DNA of 64,000 nucleotides from Acinetobacter baumannii (GCF_009759685.1 NZ_CP046654.1:1488001-1552000); one strand, 5' to 3'. Counted from the first letter of the stretch, positions 35,872 through 45,458 are shown. Numbers and translations: made by a program. Notes: a model not told the origin generated them from the letters alone.

Positions 35872-36513
35872 TTAAACGTTAGCTTTTCGATTTTTTAGCT
35901 TTTGACGTATGAAGCCGATCACACCCGGTAAAATACTAATAATAATGATGCCAAAAATAAGGTGGGTAAAGTTATCTTTTACAAGTGGATGTCCACCGAA
36001 GAGATAGCCTAAAGTGACAAAAGAAGCTACCCAACAGAATGCGCCAATTACGTTATAAGTTAAGAAAAACTTATAATTCATGCTGCCAGCGCCAGCAACG
36101 AAAGGTGCAAAGGTACGAGCAAATGGAATGAAACGTGCAAAAATAATAGTCTTGCCACCATGACGGGCGAAGAATTCATGAGTCTTAATTAAATGTTGCT
36201 TATTAATAAAGCGTGAATTCATCTCAAATACACGTGGACCGATAAAACGCCCAATATGATAGTTCACTGTATCGCCTAAAACCGCGGCAATGAAGAGTAG
36301 AATGCCCAGTAACCAAGGGTCCATTGTGCCTGTAGAAGCCGCTAAAGCACCTGCTGCGAACAGTAAGCTGTCACCCGGTAAGAACGGCATAACCACTAAA
36401 CCGGTTTCGACAAAAATAATTAAAAATAAAATGCCATAAATCCACGTCCCGTAATTTGTGATAAATTCGGCGAGATGCTGATCAACGTGTAGAATAAAAT
36501 CAAGAAGTTCCAT
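35872..36513 (-). CDS. DedA-family membrane protein
   Basis: A 213-aa DedA/VTT-domain protein, a family involved in lipid (undecaprenyl phosphate or phospholipid) translocation and envelope homeostasis. Hallmarks are ENxGxxxPFLPGDSLLF-like sequence (FVETGLVVMPFLPGDSLLF), GDTVNYHIGRFIG and FARFIPFARTFAPFVAGAGSM with conserved arginines and glycines. A His-free short C-terminus is basic. Close to E. coli DedA/YqjA type; exact subgroup not decided. Confidence 0.9.
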   Translation of the reverse strand: MELLDFILHVDQHLAEFITNYGTWIYGILFLIIFVETGLVVMPFLPGDSLLFAAGALAASTGTMDPWLLGILLFIAAVLGDTVNYHIGRFIGPRVFEMNSRFINKQHLIKTHEFFARHGGKTIIFARFIPFARTFAPFVAGAGSMNYKFFLTYNVIGAFCWVASFVTLGYLFGGHPLVKDNFTHLIFGIIIISILPGVIGFIRQKLKNRKANV

Positions 36514-36706
36514 GAGATGATTAAGTGGTAAACCGTGCTCAAATCCTAGCAGCGAGCCTATAGAAAGTCAGTATAAAACATCAAAAATATACAAATTGAT
36601 CATCCTATTTGTGCAACGATATATATGGATTTTGAGTATTTAATTATCAATGTCCCAAACCTAGAATAAGTTCATCAACAAATAAGCATTAAATAAAGGT
36701 GGCAAT

Positions 36707-37144
36707 ATGTTTAATCCAAATGTGGTGGTCAAAAATATCGTGACGCAACCAGGCGCAGACAGTTTTATTAGCCTTGTTGCTCGTCTTCTTATCGCTTATA
36801 TCTTTCTTGCTGCTGGTTGGGGGAAAATTACCGGTTATGCAGCAACTGCAGGATATATGGAAGCAATGGGTGTTCCAGGTGGACTTCTACCATTAGTTAT
36901 TCTGGTTGAGTTCGGTGGTGGTTTAGCGTTGTTATTTGGTTTCCAAGCACGTTTCGCAGCTTTTGGTCTTGGGATCTTTAGCATCTTAACTGCGTTCTTA
37001 TTTCACCAAGGTGGGGCTGATGCAGCAGCACAATATAACAATGGCATCCACTTTATGAAAAATCTTGCAATGGCAGGTGGTTTATTCTTCTTGATGCTTC
37101 ACGGTGCTGGACGTATTAGCCTCGACCATGCAATTGAAAAATAA
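36707..37144 (+). CDS. DoxX family membrane protein
   Basis: A 145-aa four-helix membrane protein of the DoxX family. Typical segments are LLARLLIAYIFLAAGWGKITGY, LLPLVILVEFGGGLALLFGF and HFMKNLAMAGGLFFLMLHGAG. GGTGGC upstream serves as ribosome site. Members are often linked to thiol or redox stress, but no function can be read for this one. Monocistronic, with a terminator directly downstream. Confidence 0.88.
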   Translation: MFNPNVVVKNIVTQPGADSFISLVARLLIAYIFLAAGWGKITGYAATAGYMEAMGVPGGLLPLVILVEFGGGLALLFGFQARFAAFGLGIFSILTAFLFHQGGADAAAQYNNGIHFMKNLAMAGGLFFLMLHGAGRISLDHAIEK

Positions 37145-37159
37145 TATCTAAAGCAAAAT

Positions 37160-37192
37160 AAAAACCGGATGATTCATTCATCCGGTTTTTTT
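37160..37192. terminator. Bidirectional terminator between DoxX and DUF445 genes
   Basis: AAAACCGGATGA pairs with TCATCCGGTTTT around a 5-base loop, with A-run on the left and T-run on the right. Confidence 0.92.
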
Positions 37193-37203
37193 ATATTTAA
37201 AAA

Positions 37204-38433
37204 TTAAAGCATAAACTGGATTTGTAGCTCACCAACAACAAAACCAAGTACTGCGCCTACTGCAATGAGTGCCCACTCATCTTCTTTAAAGGCTGGACGT
37301 AGCATACCTTCAAATTCCGAAGGCGTTAATTTCTGCATACGCTCAATCAGGGTATTGCGAATATTCATGGCATCTTCTGCATAAGACTCAACATATTTCA
37401 TGGTCTCTGGAAGTTGCTGCATGATACGTTCCGCAACCTGAGTTTTCATATTCTGGTATTTTTCTCCACCAATTGCATAAACAACGAGTGGGCGGATTAC
37501 ACCTGCTTGCATGTCAATTTCCTGTTTGACATGACGGTTAACCAGCTCAATAACACGTGCAGAGTGTGTACCTGAAAACAACTCTTCCATCATATGACGT
37601 GAAGTCAAAAGTTGTTTGGAAATTAAAGCTGCATAGTCAGCTGCCACTTCATTTTGACGTTTAATAAATAGACCTTGCCATGTATAGCCCAATATTTTTT
37701 TCGGATAGAGGGGTCTAAACATCATTTGTAGGGCAATCCAGTCACTAAAAAAACCTACAAATCCGCCAAACAGAGGTAGCATCCAAGGATATTTTCCTTG
37801 TGTGACAATCCAGCAGAGCATCTGGATCACACCAATACCAAAACCAAATACAAAACCAACGTTACTGAAAAACTTAAACTCTTGTTTGCCTACACGTTTA
37901 AAAATATTGTTCAGTAGGCGTTTGTCTTTAAGTAAATTACTAATGACTAAATGTTTAATATCAAAATATCGATTTACGTCACGTTGCACTTCACTCATGA
38001 TGTGCTCGACAATTTCCGGGGCTTTTGATTGCACTCTGCGGATCAGTCTTTGGCGGGCAAACTCAGGCATGCCTTCCCATAAGCCTGGTTGATATTCTTG
38101 AGCAACCTCACGGGTAATATCTTCTGCTGCTGCCATTAATGGTTTTTCAATTTCTTTAGCAATACGCTTTGGGTCAAGGCGAGCAAAAATTTCTTCGGGC
38201 TTAATGAGCTTAGCCGTCATAAGCTCTACAGCAGTCGTTGCCATTTTTTCGGCTTTACGAGGCACAATACCTTGCCAGCCAAAAAACGGTTTAATACCTT
38301 TAAATTCAAGTGGTGAAAACATCATTTGAATGGCAATCACTTTAGTGACATAGCCAATTAAACCACTCATGAAAGGAATAGAGACATACAACCAAAAATG
38401 TTGCTGGAAATCTGCAATCATAGTTTGAAGCAT
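37204..38433 (-). CDS. DUF445 family membrane protein
   Basis: A 409-aa protein of the DUF445 (YheB/YjiN-like) type. It has two related membrane-anchoring repeats, each with a stretch like GYVTKVIAIQMMFSPLEFKG and FSDWIALQMMFRPLYPKK, and a long charged helical middle. The C-terminus ends in a hydrophobic helix. No biochemical function is established to my knowledge. It appears monocistronic. Confidence 0.85.
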   Translation of the reverse strand: MLQTMIADFQQHFWLYVSIPFMSGLIGYVTKVIAIQMMFSPLEFKGIKPFFGWQGIVPRKAEKMATTAVELMTAKLIKPEEIFARLDPKRIAKEIEKPLMAAAEDITREVAQEYQPGLWEGMPEFARQRLIRRVQSKAPEIVEHIMSEVQRDVNRYFDIKHLVISNLLKDKRLLNNIFKRVGKQEFKFFSNVGFVFGFGIGVIQMLCWIVTQGKYPWMLPLFGGFVGFFSDWIALQMMFRPLYPKKILGYTWQGLFIKRQNEVAADYAALISKQLLTSRHMMEELFSGTHSARVIELVNRHVKQEIDMQAGVIRPLVVYAIGGEKYQNMKTQVAERIMQQLPETMKYVESYAEDAMNIRNTLIERMQKLTPSEFEGMLRPAFKEDEWALIAVGAVLGFVVGELQIQFML

Positions 38434-38808
38434 TGTTGTTCCTTAGATTTCTATTGATTTTGATATGGGGCAACAAGCCATAAAAAACGGATAACTGTTT
38501 AAGGTCAGACAAATATCGCTTAATGGTATTTACCTTTCCATGGTAATGCCTGTTTTATCGGGTCATCTTAACATCAAATTCATTATGATGTTGCATAGAA
38601 TGTGATGAATTTATCAATGTGCATGAAGTTCTAAAGTAACTTTTAGGGTGTTGATAAATATAAATAAATAATATTTTATATCGATTATTCTAACTATTAA
38701 AATGATTCTAATATGAAAAAAATAAGATATATGATGATTTGCGGTGCGTTGAAGCGTGAAAAATGTTAAAATGGCGCGCTTAATTCTTTTGCCATTTAGT
38801 GGTTTGTC
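38434..38808. other. 375-bp interval between DUF445 and guaA genes
   Basis: Divergent promoter region. I see no gene and no convincing hairpin; a weak TTAAAAT near 38765-38771 could be part of the guaA promoter. The Shine-Dalgarno of guaA is poor. Confidence 0.5.
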
Positions 38809-40377
38809 ATGACTACCAATACTCAAATTACTGAAGATCGTATCCTGATCCTGGATTTCGGCTCTCAATATAGTCAGCTCATTGCACGTCGTGTACGTGA
38901 AGCTGGTGTTTACTCTGAAATGTATGCCTTTGATATGTCTGAAGAAGACATCCGTGCTTTTAAGCCAAACGGTATCATTTTATCAGGTGGACCTGAGAGT
39001 GTGCATGAAGAGGGCAGCCCTCGCGCACCGCAAGTGGTGTTTGAATTAGGCGTTCCAGTATTGGGTATTTGCTATGGTTTACAAACCATGTCTGAACAGT
39101 TAGGCGGTAAAGTTGAGCCGGGTACTGTACATGAGTTTGGTTATGCCGAAGTTGATATCGTTAAACGTGACCAACTCATTGGCAACTTACAAGACCGCGA
39201 AAACCAACTACACGTTTGGATGAGCCACGGCGACAAAGTGAGCCAGATTCCAGAAGGTTTTACGATTACTGCAAGCACACCAAGCTGTCCAGTTGCTGCT
39301 GTAAGTGATGAAACACGCCGTTTTTACGGTGTTCAGTTCCACCCAGAAGTAACACACACGGCAAAAGGTGAAGAGCTACTTTCTAATTTCGTTCACAAAA
39401 TTTGTGGATGTGGTGGCCTTTGGACACCTGAACACATCATCGATTTGCGTGTAGAGCAGTTACGTGAGCAAATTGGTAACGAGAAAGTACTTTTAGGTCT
39501 TTCTGGTGGTGTTGACTCATCTGTTGTTGCTGCGCTTTTACACAAAGCGATTGGTGACCAATTAACATGTGTATTTGTTGATAATGGTTTACTTCGTTTA
39601 AACGAAGGTGACCAAGTGATGCAAATGTTTGCTGAAAACATGGGTATTCGTGTTATTCGTGCAGATGCAGAGGCGCGCTTCTTAAATGCCCTAGCTGGCG
39701 TTACCGATCCTGAAGCAAAGCGTAAAATTATTGGTCGTGAGTTTATTGAAGTATTTGCTGAAGAAGCACGTAAACTTGATGGCGTGAAATTCTTGGCGCA
39801 AGGTACAATTTACCCAGACGTAATTGAATCTGCTGCAAGCAAACAAGGTAAAGCACACGTTATTAAATCTCACCACAATGTGGGTGGTTTACCAGACGAT
39901 TTAGCATTTGAATTGGTTGAGCCTTTACGTGACTTGTTTAAAGATGAAGTACGTAAATTAGGTACTACACTTGGCTTGCCACATAGCATGATCTACCGTC
40001 ATCCATTCCCGGGCCCAGGTTTAGGCGTTCGTATTTTGGGTGAAGTGAAAAAAGAATATGCAGATATTCTTCGTCTTGCTGATGATATCTTTATGCAAGA
40101 GCTTCGTGACAGCGGCTGGTATGACAAAACAGCTCAAGCATTTGCTGTATTCCAACCTGTTAAATCAGTAGGTGTAGTCGGTGATGGCCGTCGCTATGCA
40201 TGGGTGATTGCGCTTCGTGCAGTTGAAACAGTTGACTTTATGACAGCTCGTTTTGCACATTTACCATACGAATTGGTTGATAAAATCTCAACACGCATTA
40301 TGAACGAAATTAAAGATGTATCACGTGTGGTATACGACGTGTCATCTAAACCACCAGCAACGATTGAGTGGGAATAA
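38809..40377 (+). CDS. guaA: GMP synthase (glutamine-hydrolysing)
   Basis: A 522-aa enzyme that aminates XMP to GMP using glutamine and ATP. Class I glutamine amidotransferase domain at about 10-205 with nucleophile Cys88 in GICYGLQ and the HPEV histidine/glutamate; ATP pyrophosphatase P-loop SGGVDSS at residues 232-238; C-terminal dimerisation domain with [13 protein letters not shown]. Length and motifs are fully typical. A strong terminator follows. Confidence 0.98.
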   Translation: MTTNTQITEDRILILDFGSQYSQLIARRVREAGVYSEMYAFDMSEEDIRAFKPNGIILSGGPESVHEEGSPRAPQVVFELGVPVLGICYGLQTMSEQLGGKVEPGTVHEFGYAEVDIVKRDQLIGNLQDRENQLHVWMSHGDKVSQIPEGFTITASTPSCPVAAVSDETRRFYGVQFHPEVTHTAKGEELLSNFVHKICGCGGLWTPEHIIDLRVEQLREQIGNEKVLLGLSGGVDSSVVAALLHKAIGDQLTCVFVDNGLLRLNEGDQVMQMFAENMGIRVIRADAEARFLNALAGVTDPEAKRKIIGREFIEVFAEEARKLDGVKFLAQGTIYPDVIESAASKQGKAHVIKSHHNVGGLPDDLAFELVEPLRDLFKDEVRKLGTTLGLPHSMIYRHPFPGPGLGVRILGEVKKEYADILRLADDIFMQELRDSGWYDKTAQAFAVFQPVKSVGVVGDGRRYAWVIALRAVETVDFMTARFAHLPYELVDKISTRIMNEIKDVSRVVYDVSSKPPATIEWE

Positions 40378-40384
40378 TCAAATG

Positions 40385-40414
40385 AAAAGGCAGGATTAAA
40401 TCCTGCCTTTTTTA
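40385..40414 (+). terminator. Terminator after guaA
   Basis: AAAGGCAGGATT pairs with AATCCTGCCTTT, followed by T-run. Confidence 0.93.
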
Positions 40415-40429
40415 TATCTGTTTCTTCCG

Positions 40430-40439
40430 AAGGAGGTGA
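40430..40439 (+). promoter_or_regulatory. Full-length Shine-Dalgarno of the ANT(3'') gene
   Basis: AAGGAGGTGA matches the 16S rRNA anti-Shine-Dalgarno over ten bases, six bases between GGAGG and the ATG. It is much stronger than neighbouring ribosome sites and fixes the start at 40443. Confidence 0.8.
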
Positions 40440-40442
40440 GAG

Positions 40443-41231
40443 ATGCCTGATTTCATTCAGTTAGAATATCTACAAGAAAAATTACAGCAACTTTTAGCGG
40501 AATCATTATTTGCAATCTATCTTTATGGTTCAGCTGTTGATGGTGGCTTAGGGCCAGAAAGTGACCTTGATGTTCTGGTCGTGGTTACTCAACCATTAAC
40601 ATCTGCTTTACGCGAGCAGCTTGCACAAGAATTACTAAAAATTTCACAGCCTGTTGGGGAATTACAAAGACCATTAGAAGTTACTATTTTATTAAAAGAT
40701 GAGATTCAGGCTGGAAATTATCCTTTAAGTTATGAAATGCAGTTTGGTGAATGGCTACGTGAAGAACTTAAAGAAGGTGGAACATTAAGTTCGCAGAAAG
40801 ACCCAGATATTAGTATATTGCTTAGAAAAGCGAGATTTCATCATACAGTTTTATTTGGTCCAGCTTTGGACCAATGGGCACCTGAAATTTCTGATCAAGA
40901 ACTATGGCAAGCAATGTCTGATACTTATCCCGAAATTGTAGCTCATTGGGATGAGGATGCAGATGAAAGAAACCAGATTTTAGCTTTATGCCGGATCTAT
41001 TTTAGTTTAGTCATGAAGGATATTGCTTCAAAAGACAATGCAGCTCGATGGGTTATGCCTCAGCTTCCTCCTGAGCAGAAATTCGTATTGCAGCGGCTTA
41101 TACAGGAATATAGAGGGGAAATAGGCAAACAAAATTGGCAAGAGGAACATTATGCTTTGCAGCCTATTGTTAATTTTCTGAGTTCAAAAATTGAAGAGCA
41201 GTTTGAGCAGAAAAGAAATTTGATCACATAA
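40443..41231 (+). CDS. ant(3'')-II: Aminoglycoside nucleotidyltransferase ANT(3'')-II type
   Basis: A 262-aa AadA-like enzyme that adenylylates streptomycin and spectinomycin. The nucleotidyltransferase motif is LYGSAVDGGLGPESDLDVLVVV with the metal-binding aspartates, and a C-terminal helical domain follows (MSDTYPEIVAHWDEDADERNQILALCRIYFSLV, KDNAARWVMPQLP). There are no integron sites, and it lies between core genes guaA and the PadR gene, as described for the chromosomal ANT(3'')-II genes of Acinetobacter. The terminator of guaA ends just before it, and only ~28 bases then separate the terminator from the start, so its promoter must lie within or near the end of guaA or be very compact. 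Confidence 0.88.
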   Translation: MPDFIQLEYLQEKLQQLLAESLFAIYLYGSAVDGGLGPESDLDVLVVVTQPLTSALREQLAQELLKISQPVGELQRPLEVTILLKDEIQAGNYPLSYEMQFGEWLREELKEGGTLSSQKDPDISILLRKARFHHTVLFGPALDQWAPEISDQELWQAMSDTYPEIVAHWDEDADERNQILALCRIYFSLVMKDIASKDNAARWVMPQLPPEQKFVLQRLIQEYRGEIGKQNWQEEHYALQPIVNFLSSKIEEQFEQKRNLIT

Positions 41232-41284
41232 TAATTTTTTAGATTCTGGCTTTTTTACCGACTTTACTAAACATACGGCTATAT

Positions 41285-41309
41285 AAGAGTGCTTAAGCAC
41301 TCTTTTTTT
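41285..41309 (+). terminator. Terminator after the ANT(3'') gene
   Basis: AAGAGTGCTTAAGCACTCTT is a 20-bp palindromic stem followed by a T-run. Confidence 0.88.
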
Positions 41310-41399
41310 ATTACTTAACATTTAAAGAAAATAATATTAATTTTAATAATTATCAAAGTAATAGATTGGCTTTTATTACTTTTTCTTGATATAAGATAC

Positions 41400-41417
41400 A
41401 TTAAGATATATCTTAAT
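41400..41417. promoter_or_regulatory. 18-bp palindrome upstream of the PadR gene
   Basis: ATTAAGATATATCTTAAT is a perfect palindrome 35 bp before the PadR ATG. PadR-type regulators bind such AT-rich palindromes and often repress themselves, so this is the likely operator. Confidence 0.65.
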
Positions 41418-41452
41418 GGTTATAAGTTGGGTATATCAGAGAACTTCCAAAG

Positions 41453-41980
41453 ATGAGACAACAATCAGAACATCATCATGCTGAATATAATGACCATCAT
41501 CACGGCCATCACCGTTCGGGGCGTCGTGGGAGACTTTTTGAAGCTGGACGTATGAAACTTTTAGTCCTTCATCTTATTCAGCAAAGCCCTAAGCATGGTT
41601 ATGAAATTATTAAAGAAATAAGTGATTTGGTAGGCGATGGCTATACGCCAAGTGCAGGAACAATCTATCCGACTTTAACTAGCCTGGAAGAAATGAACCT
41701 CATTAACTTGCTAGATGTAGAGCGTAAACAATATCAAATTACGGAATTTGGGGAAGCTTATTTAAATGAACACCAAGACAAGCTAAGTGGGTTGTTAGAG
41801 AAATTGCGTTTGAGACGTGAAATTCACAGTAATGATCAATTAATCGAAATTCACCGTGCCATGGAAAACTTAAAGACGGCTTTACGTTTGAAATTGAATA
41901 CCACTGAGTTGAAGCAAGAGCAGATCTATCAAATTGCTGAAAAAATTGATCAGGCTGCTGTTGCGATTGGGCGCCTATAA
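41453..41980 (+). CDS. PadR-family regulator with His-rich N-terminus (YqjI-like)
   Basis: A 175-aa protein. Residues 1-22 are His-rich (HHHAEYNDHHHGHHR), followed by RRGRLFEAGRMKLLVLHLIQ and a PadR winged helix (HGYEIIKEISDLVGDGYTPSAGTIYPTLTSLEEMNLI) and a C-terminal dimerisation helix. This layout is that of E. coli YqjI, a nickel/iron-responsive repressor, so metal binding by the His stretch is likely. A perfect palindrome lies upstream. Which genes it controls besides itself is unknown; a DUF3861-like gene follows 60 bp downstream. Confidence 0.85.
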   Translation: MRQQSEHHHAEYNDHHHGHHRSGRRGRLFEAGRMKLLVLHLIQQSPKHGYEIIKEISDLVGDGYTPSAGTIYPTLTSLEEMNLINLLDVERKQYQITEFGEAYLNEHQDKLSGLLEKLRLRREIHSNDQLIEIHRAMENLKTALRLKLNTTELKQEQIYQIAEKIDQAAVAIGRL

Positions 41981-42040
41981 GTGGACCTTAAACAGGTTGA
42001 AATTATTTAAAAACTATCAACTTTAATAGAGAGTTTATGT

Positions 42041-42346
42041 ATGAAACAGCATCAATATCACGTTACGGTACAACATTTAAAAGATGCCAAAGGGGAAGTT
42101 TCTACCTATACGGAAAGGCTCGAGTTCTATACTGGTAATCATGACGATATTTTTGAGATTGTTGAAAAGTTAAAGAACGCAGAATTTTTTGATGATCAAA
42201 CCACAAAGTCTTTTGCGGTCGGTCTAAAGTTATTTAGTGAAGTCATGTTAGAAAATCGAGACCATCCATTGTTTCAAGAATTCTTGCCACAGTTTGGGCA
42301 ATTTATGAAGAATTTAAAACAACAAGTTAAGACTCAATCACCTTAA
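42041..42346 (+). CDS. DUF3861-like small protein
   Basis: A 101-aa soluble protein (HVTVQHLKDAKGEVSTYTERLEFYTGNHDDIFEIVEKLKN). It resembles the DUF3861 family as I remember it; no function is known. GAGAG precedes the ATG. Possibly co-transcribed with the PadR gene. Confidence 0.65.
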   Translation: MKQHQYHVTVQHLKDAKGEVSTYTERLEFYTGNHDDIFEIVEKLKNAEFFDDQTTKSFAVGLKLFSEVMLENRDHPLFQEFLPQFGQFMKNLKQQVKTQSP

Positions 42347-42502
42347 GTTGGCCATATACCTTTAAATTTTCGATTGTTAAAAATTGATTGTCTCATTCAT
42401 GGCACCCTGTGTATTACTAAAAGACTATATTGAATAATGAGTGTATTGTTAAGATCAGTATAACGACTCATTGCACAAGCATAGGTAAAAGAGAGTAATA
42501 TC

Positions 42503-43450
42503 ATGAGCAATAATAACGATTACGATATTTCGGATTCAAAGGATTGCGAAAAATTTGCCAATCAATTTATTCAGGAATTTCCAATTCGCTCTGCCGAAAT
42601 TGGACAGGGGACGGTGATTAAGCGGGCTTTACCTAGTCGACAAAAAAGAATGATTGGGGCGTGGTGCTTTTTAGATCATGCAGGACCAGTAACATTTCCT
42701 GCTGGCAATGGTTTAGATGTAGGACCTCATCCACATATTGGTTTGCAAACCTTCACTTGGATGATTGAAGGGACCATGATGCATACCGATAGTTTAGGGT
42801 CAAAGCAATTAATTCGCCCTAAACAGGTAAACTTGATGACAGCAGGACATGGTATTTCTCATACCGAGGTTGCACCTGATACTGAAACTCAAATGCATGC
42901 GGCACAGCTCTGGATTGCATTGCCGGACCATAAGCGCAACATAGATCCGAAATTTGAACATTATCCCGATCTTCCTGTTGTTGAAAAAGACGGCCTGGAA
43001 TTTACTGTACTGGTGGGTGAATATTTAGAGACGACTTCTCCAGTTGTGGTTCATACACCGTTAGTAGGGGTTGATCTCATTGCTACCCAAGATACTAAAA
43101 CACGTATTCCACTAAATCCTGAATTTGAATATGGTTTTATGGCATTAGATGGCGTAGCTCATGTGAATGGCCATGAACTTACTGCTGACAATATGGTTGT
43201 ATTAGATACAGGTTTGAACGAAATTGAGATTGAAGTAAAGAAAGGGAACCGTGTGCTATTAATCGGTGGTGAACCTTTTGAAACTCCGATCTTATTATGG
43301 TGGAATTTCGTTGCACGTACGATGGACGATTTAAAAGAAGCACGTGAGCAATGGGTTAATCATGACGTGCGTTTTGGTGAAATTCCAGATTATGTGGGTG
43401 CCCGCTTAGAAGCACCAGTTCTTCCAGATCAAATGAGAGCATCAAAATGA
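42503..43450 (+). CDS. Pirin family protein
   Basis: A 315-aa bicupin of the pirin family. Metal-binding motif region GPHPHIGLQTFTWMIEG supplies the conserved histidines, and the C-terminal cupin contains PFETPILLWWNFVART. Some bacterial pirins act as quercetinases or redox-sensing regulators; the role here is unknown. It overlaps the OsmC gene by ATGA at 43447, so the two are coupled. Confidence 0.9.
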   Translation: MSNNNDYDISDSKDCEKFANQFIQEFPIRSAEIGQGTVIKRALPSRQKRMIGAWCFLDHAGPVTFPAGNGLDVGPHPHIGLQTFTWMIEGTMMHTDSLGSKQLIRPKQVNLMTAGHGISHTEVAPDTETQMHAAQLWIALPDHKRNIDPKFEHYPDLPVVEKDGLEFTVLVGEYLETTSPVVVHTPLVGVDLIATQDTKTRIPLNPEFEYGFMALDGVAHVNGHELTADNMVVLDTGLNEIEIEVKKGNRVLLIGGEPFETPILLWWNFVARTMDDLKEAREQWVNHDVRFGEIPDYVGARLEAPVLPDQMRASK

Positions 43451-43854
43451 CAGCAGTAATTGCGAGCAGTAAAGCAAAGCCTCTTGCAGAACAATGGAAA
43501 GGTGAAATTACCAGCGGCCGTCATCAATACTTTTGTGATGAGCCTGAAAAGCTAGAAGGGCATGATCAAGGGCCTGCACCTTATGATTTGCTTACCGGAA
43601 GTCTGGCAGCATGTACACTTATTACTTTAAGAATGTATGCAAAACATAAGGGTTATGATTTTGGTGAGTACTCGGTTGAAATTGATTTTCATACCAATCG
43701 AGAGCATGAAGAACATATCGAGCGTCGTATTGTTTTTAAAGAACTTCCAAACGAAGAACTTCAGCAAAAAATCTTAACCATATGCAGTAAAACCCCAGTC
43801 ACTAAAACTTTGTTACGTAGTTTAGACATTCATACTGTGCTTGTTACAGCATAA
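43447..43854 (+). CDS. OsmC/Ohr-family protein
   Basis: A 135-aa OsmC-like protein. The core LLTGSLAACTLITLRMYAKHKGYDF carries the first peroxidatic cysteine; a second Cys lies in LTICSKTPVTKTL. It should act on organic hydroperoxides or as a related thiol protein. Translational coupling to pirin suggests a common oxidative or xenobiotic stress role. Confidence 0.87.
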   Translation: MTAVIASSKAKPLAEQWKGEITSGRHQYFCDEPEKLEGHDQGPAPYDLLTGSLAACTLITLRMYAKHKGYDFGEYSVEIDFHTNREHEEHIERRIVFKELPNEELQQKILTICSKTPVTKTLLRSLDIHTVLVTA

Positions 43855-43905
43855 AAATGCTATTTTGTTGCGGTGGATGATTTATATCCATCCCAAAAAT
43901 GGAAT

Positions 43906-43933
43906 AAAACAGCATGATCACATGCTGTTTTTT
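43906..43933 (+). terminator. Terminator after the OsmC gene
   Basis: AAAACAGCATG pairs with CATGCTGTTTT, with a T-run after the stem. Confidence 0.9.
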
Positions 43934-43966
43934 ATGTAAAAAAGAAAAATAAAAGTAGGCAATACC

Positions 43967-44635
43967 ATGATTAGTGTACACCACCTGGAATGTTCGCGAT
44001 CGTTTCGGATTTTATGGGCTTTAGAAGAGTTAGGCTTGGATTATGATATTCATTTTTATCAACGTCTTCCGAACTATTCAGCACCAGAAACATTGAAATG
44101 TATTCATCCGCTTGGCAAGGCACCTATTTTGACAGATGATGAGCAAGTTATCGCAGAATCGGCTGTTATTTTAGAGTATTTGCAGCAGCGATATGATCAA
44201 AAACAGCAGTTTAAACCTAAGCAAGCTCAGGATTTACAGCAGTATATTTACTGGATGCACTATGCCGAAGGCTCACTTATGCCGTTATTAGTGATGACTT
44301 TGGTCATGAACAACGTCAATAAACATGTACCTTGGCTAATTCAGCCTGTAGCAAAGAAAATTACAGAAGGGGTTAAAGCAAATTTTGTTCGTCCACGTAT
44401 GAAAGATCATATTAGTTTTTTAGAAAATTATTTGGCTGAGCATGAATATTTTGCAGGGGATTTTTCATTTGCAGATATTCAAATGAGTTTTCCACTAGAG
44501 GCTTTACAGTCACGTCTTCAAGGTAAATATCCGCATATTCAAGCATTCTTACATCGGATTCAGCAAAGACCAGCTTTTCAAAAAGCGAGACAGAAAGGTT
44601 TAGGGTCAAACGAAAGAAATTGTGCTGATATATAA
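43967..44635 (+). CDS. Glutathione S-transferase family protein
   Basis: A 222-aa GST. The thioredoxin-fold N-terminal domain (residues 1-~80) shows SRSFRILWALEELGLDYDI and the glutathione-binding ESAVILEYL; the C-terminal helical domain has the FSFADIQMSFPLEA segment with the conserved Asp. Substrate unknown. It is monocistronic with a terminator right behind. Confidence 0.9.
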   Translation: MISVHHLECSRSFRILWALEELGLDYDIHFYQRLPNYSAPETLKCIHPLGKAPILTDDEQVIAESAVILEYLQQRYDQKQQFKPKQAQDLQQYIYWMHYAEGSLMPLLVMTLVMNNVNKHVPWLIQPVAKKITEGVKANFVRPRMKDHISFLENYLAEHEYFAGDFSFADIQMSFPLEALQSRLQGKYPHIQAFLHRIQQRPAFQKARQKGLGSNERNCADI

Positions 44636-44638
44636 AAG

Positions 44639-44666
44639 AAAAGGAACAAATATTTGTTCCTTTTTT
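44639..44666. terminator. Bidirectional terminator between GST and SPOR genes
   Basis: AAAAGGAACAAA pairs with TTTGTTCCTTTT, flanked by A and T runs, serving both convergent genes. Confidence 0.92.
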
Positions 44667-44678
44667 ATTGCTTAATCT

Positions 44679-45305
44679 TTATCTGCGTTTAATCACAATA
44701 GAGTCAATACCGCTATGCTGCAATGTTTGTTGAGCAGCGAGAGCAGCTTCTTGAGTGTCATATGGACCAGAAATAACACGATACCAAGTTTTTCCATTCT
44801 CAGAGCTTTTAATTACATCAGCCGATAAGCCATTTAAAATGATTTCTGCACGTCGAGCATCTGCTTGATCGGGGTCAGTATAGCTTCGAACTTGTAAAAT
44901 ATAATTTGGTTGTTGAGGTATAGCAGCTGTTGAGTCAGTAGTGTCGTCAGTGCTTACACTTGCAGGTTCAGAAGCGGCAGGTTGAGCTGTACTAGGTGCT
45001 TCTACAATCATGGCAGTACCCTGATTTTTACTTTCTGGAATTGCCTGTTCCGGAATAGGAGTGACCTGCTGTTGAGGCAATAGATCATAAAAGCGGTAAT
45101 CTTTATTGGTTTCTTCTTCTTTATAGTGCTCAGAAGTAATCTGGTTTTTTGAGGAAACAGGTTGCCACGGTTTCCAAAGCATGAGCATTACTGCGATACA
45201 TAAGACCGCTAAAATAGCGACAAGTGTCCCTAACCATTTAGGAATTAAAGGCTTTTTAGGCTTGTTAGGTCTTTCAGATACACCGCGTTGCGTTTTGCCA
45301 AACAC
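44679..45305 (-). CDS. SPOR-domain membrane protein (FtsN-like layout)
   Basis: A 208-aa protein: short basic cytoplasmic tail, one membrane helix (about residues 25-45, LGTLVAILAVLCIAVMLMLW), a Ser/Thr/Pro/Ala-rich periplasmic linker, and a C-terminal SPOR domain (about 130-208, YILQVRSYTDPDQADARRAE then WYRVISGPYDTQEAA). SPOR domains bind denuded septal peptidoglycan, so it is probably a cell-division protein of the FtsN kind. It lies 153 bp downstream of argS on the same strand. Confidence 0.88.
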   Translation of the reverse strand: MFGKTQRGVSERPNKPKKPLIPKWLGTLVAILAVLCIAVMLMLWKPWQPVSSKNQITSEHYKEEETNKDYRFYDLLPQQQVTPIPEQAIPESKNQGTAMIVEAPSTAQPAASEPASVSTDDTTDSTAAIPQQPNYILQVRSYTDPDQADARRAEIILNGLSADVIKSSENGKTWYRVISGPYDTQEAALAAQQTLQHSGIDSIVIKRR

Positions 45306-45458
45306 GTGGATTATTCCTCTGTATTTTGATTGTTTTATTTCGAGTTTAGTTCTCGTTTACTTTAAAACATCGCTTCGCATAGATAGATTTCCTTGCAAAG
45401 CGTTATTTCTTACAACATGAAGGGGTATATGGCTTTGACCAAACACCCCAACACTAAC

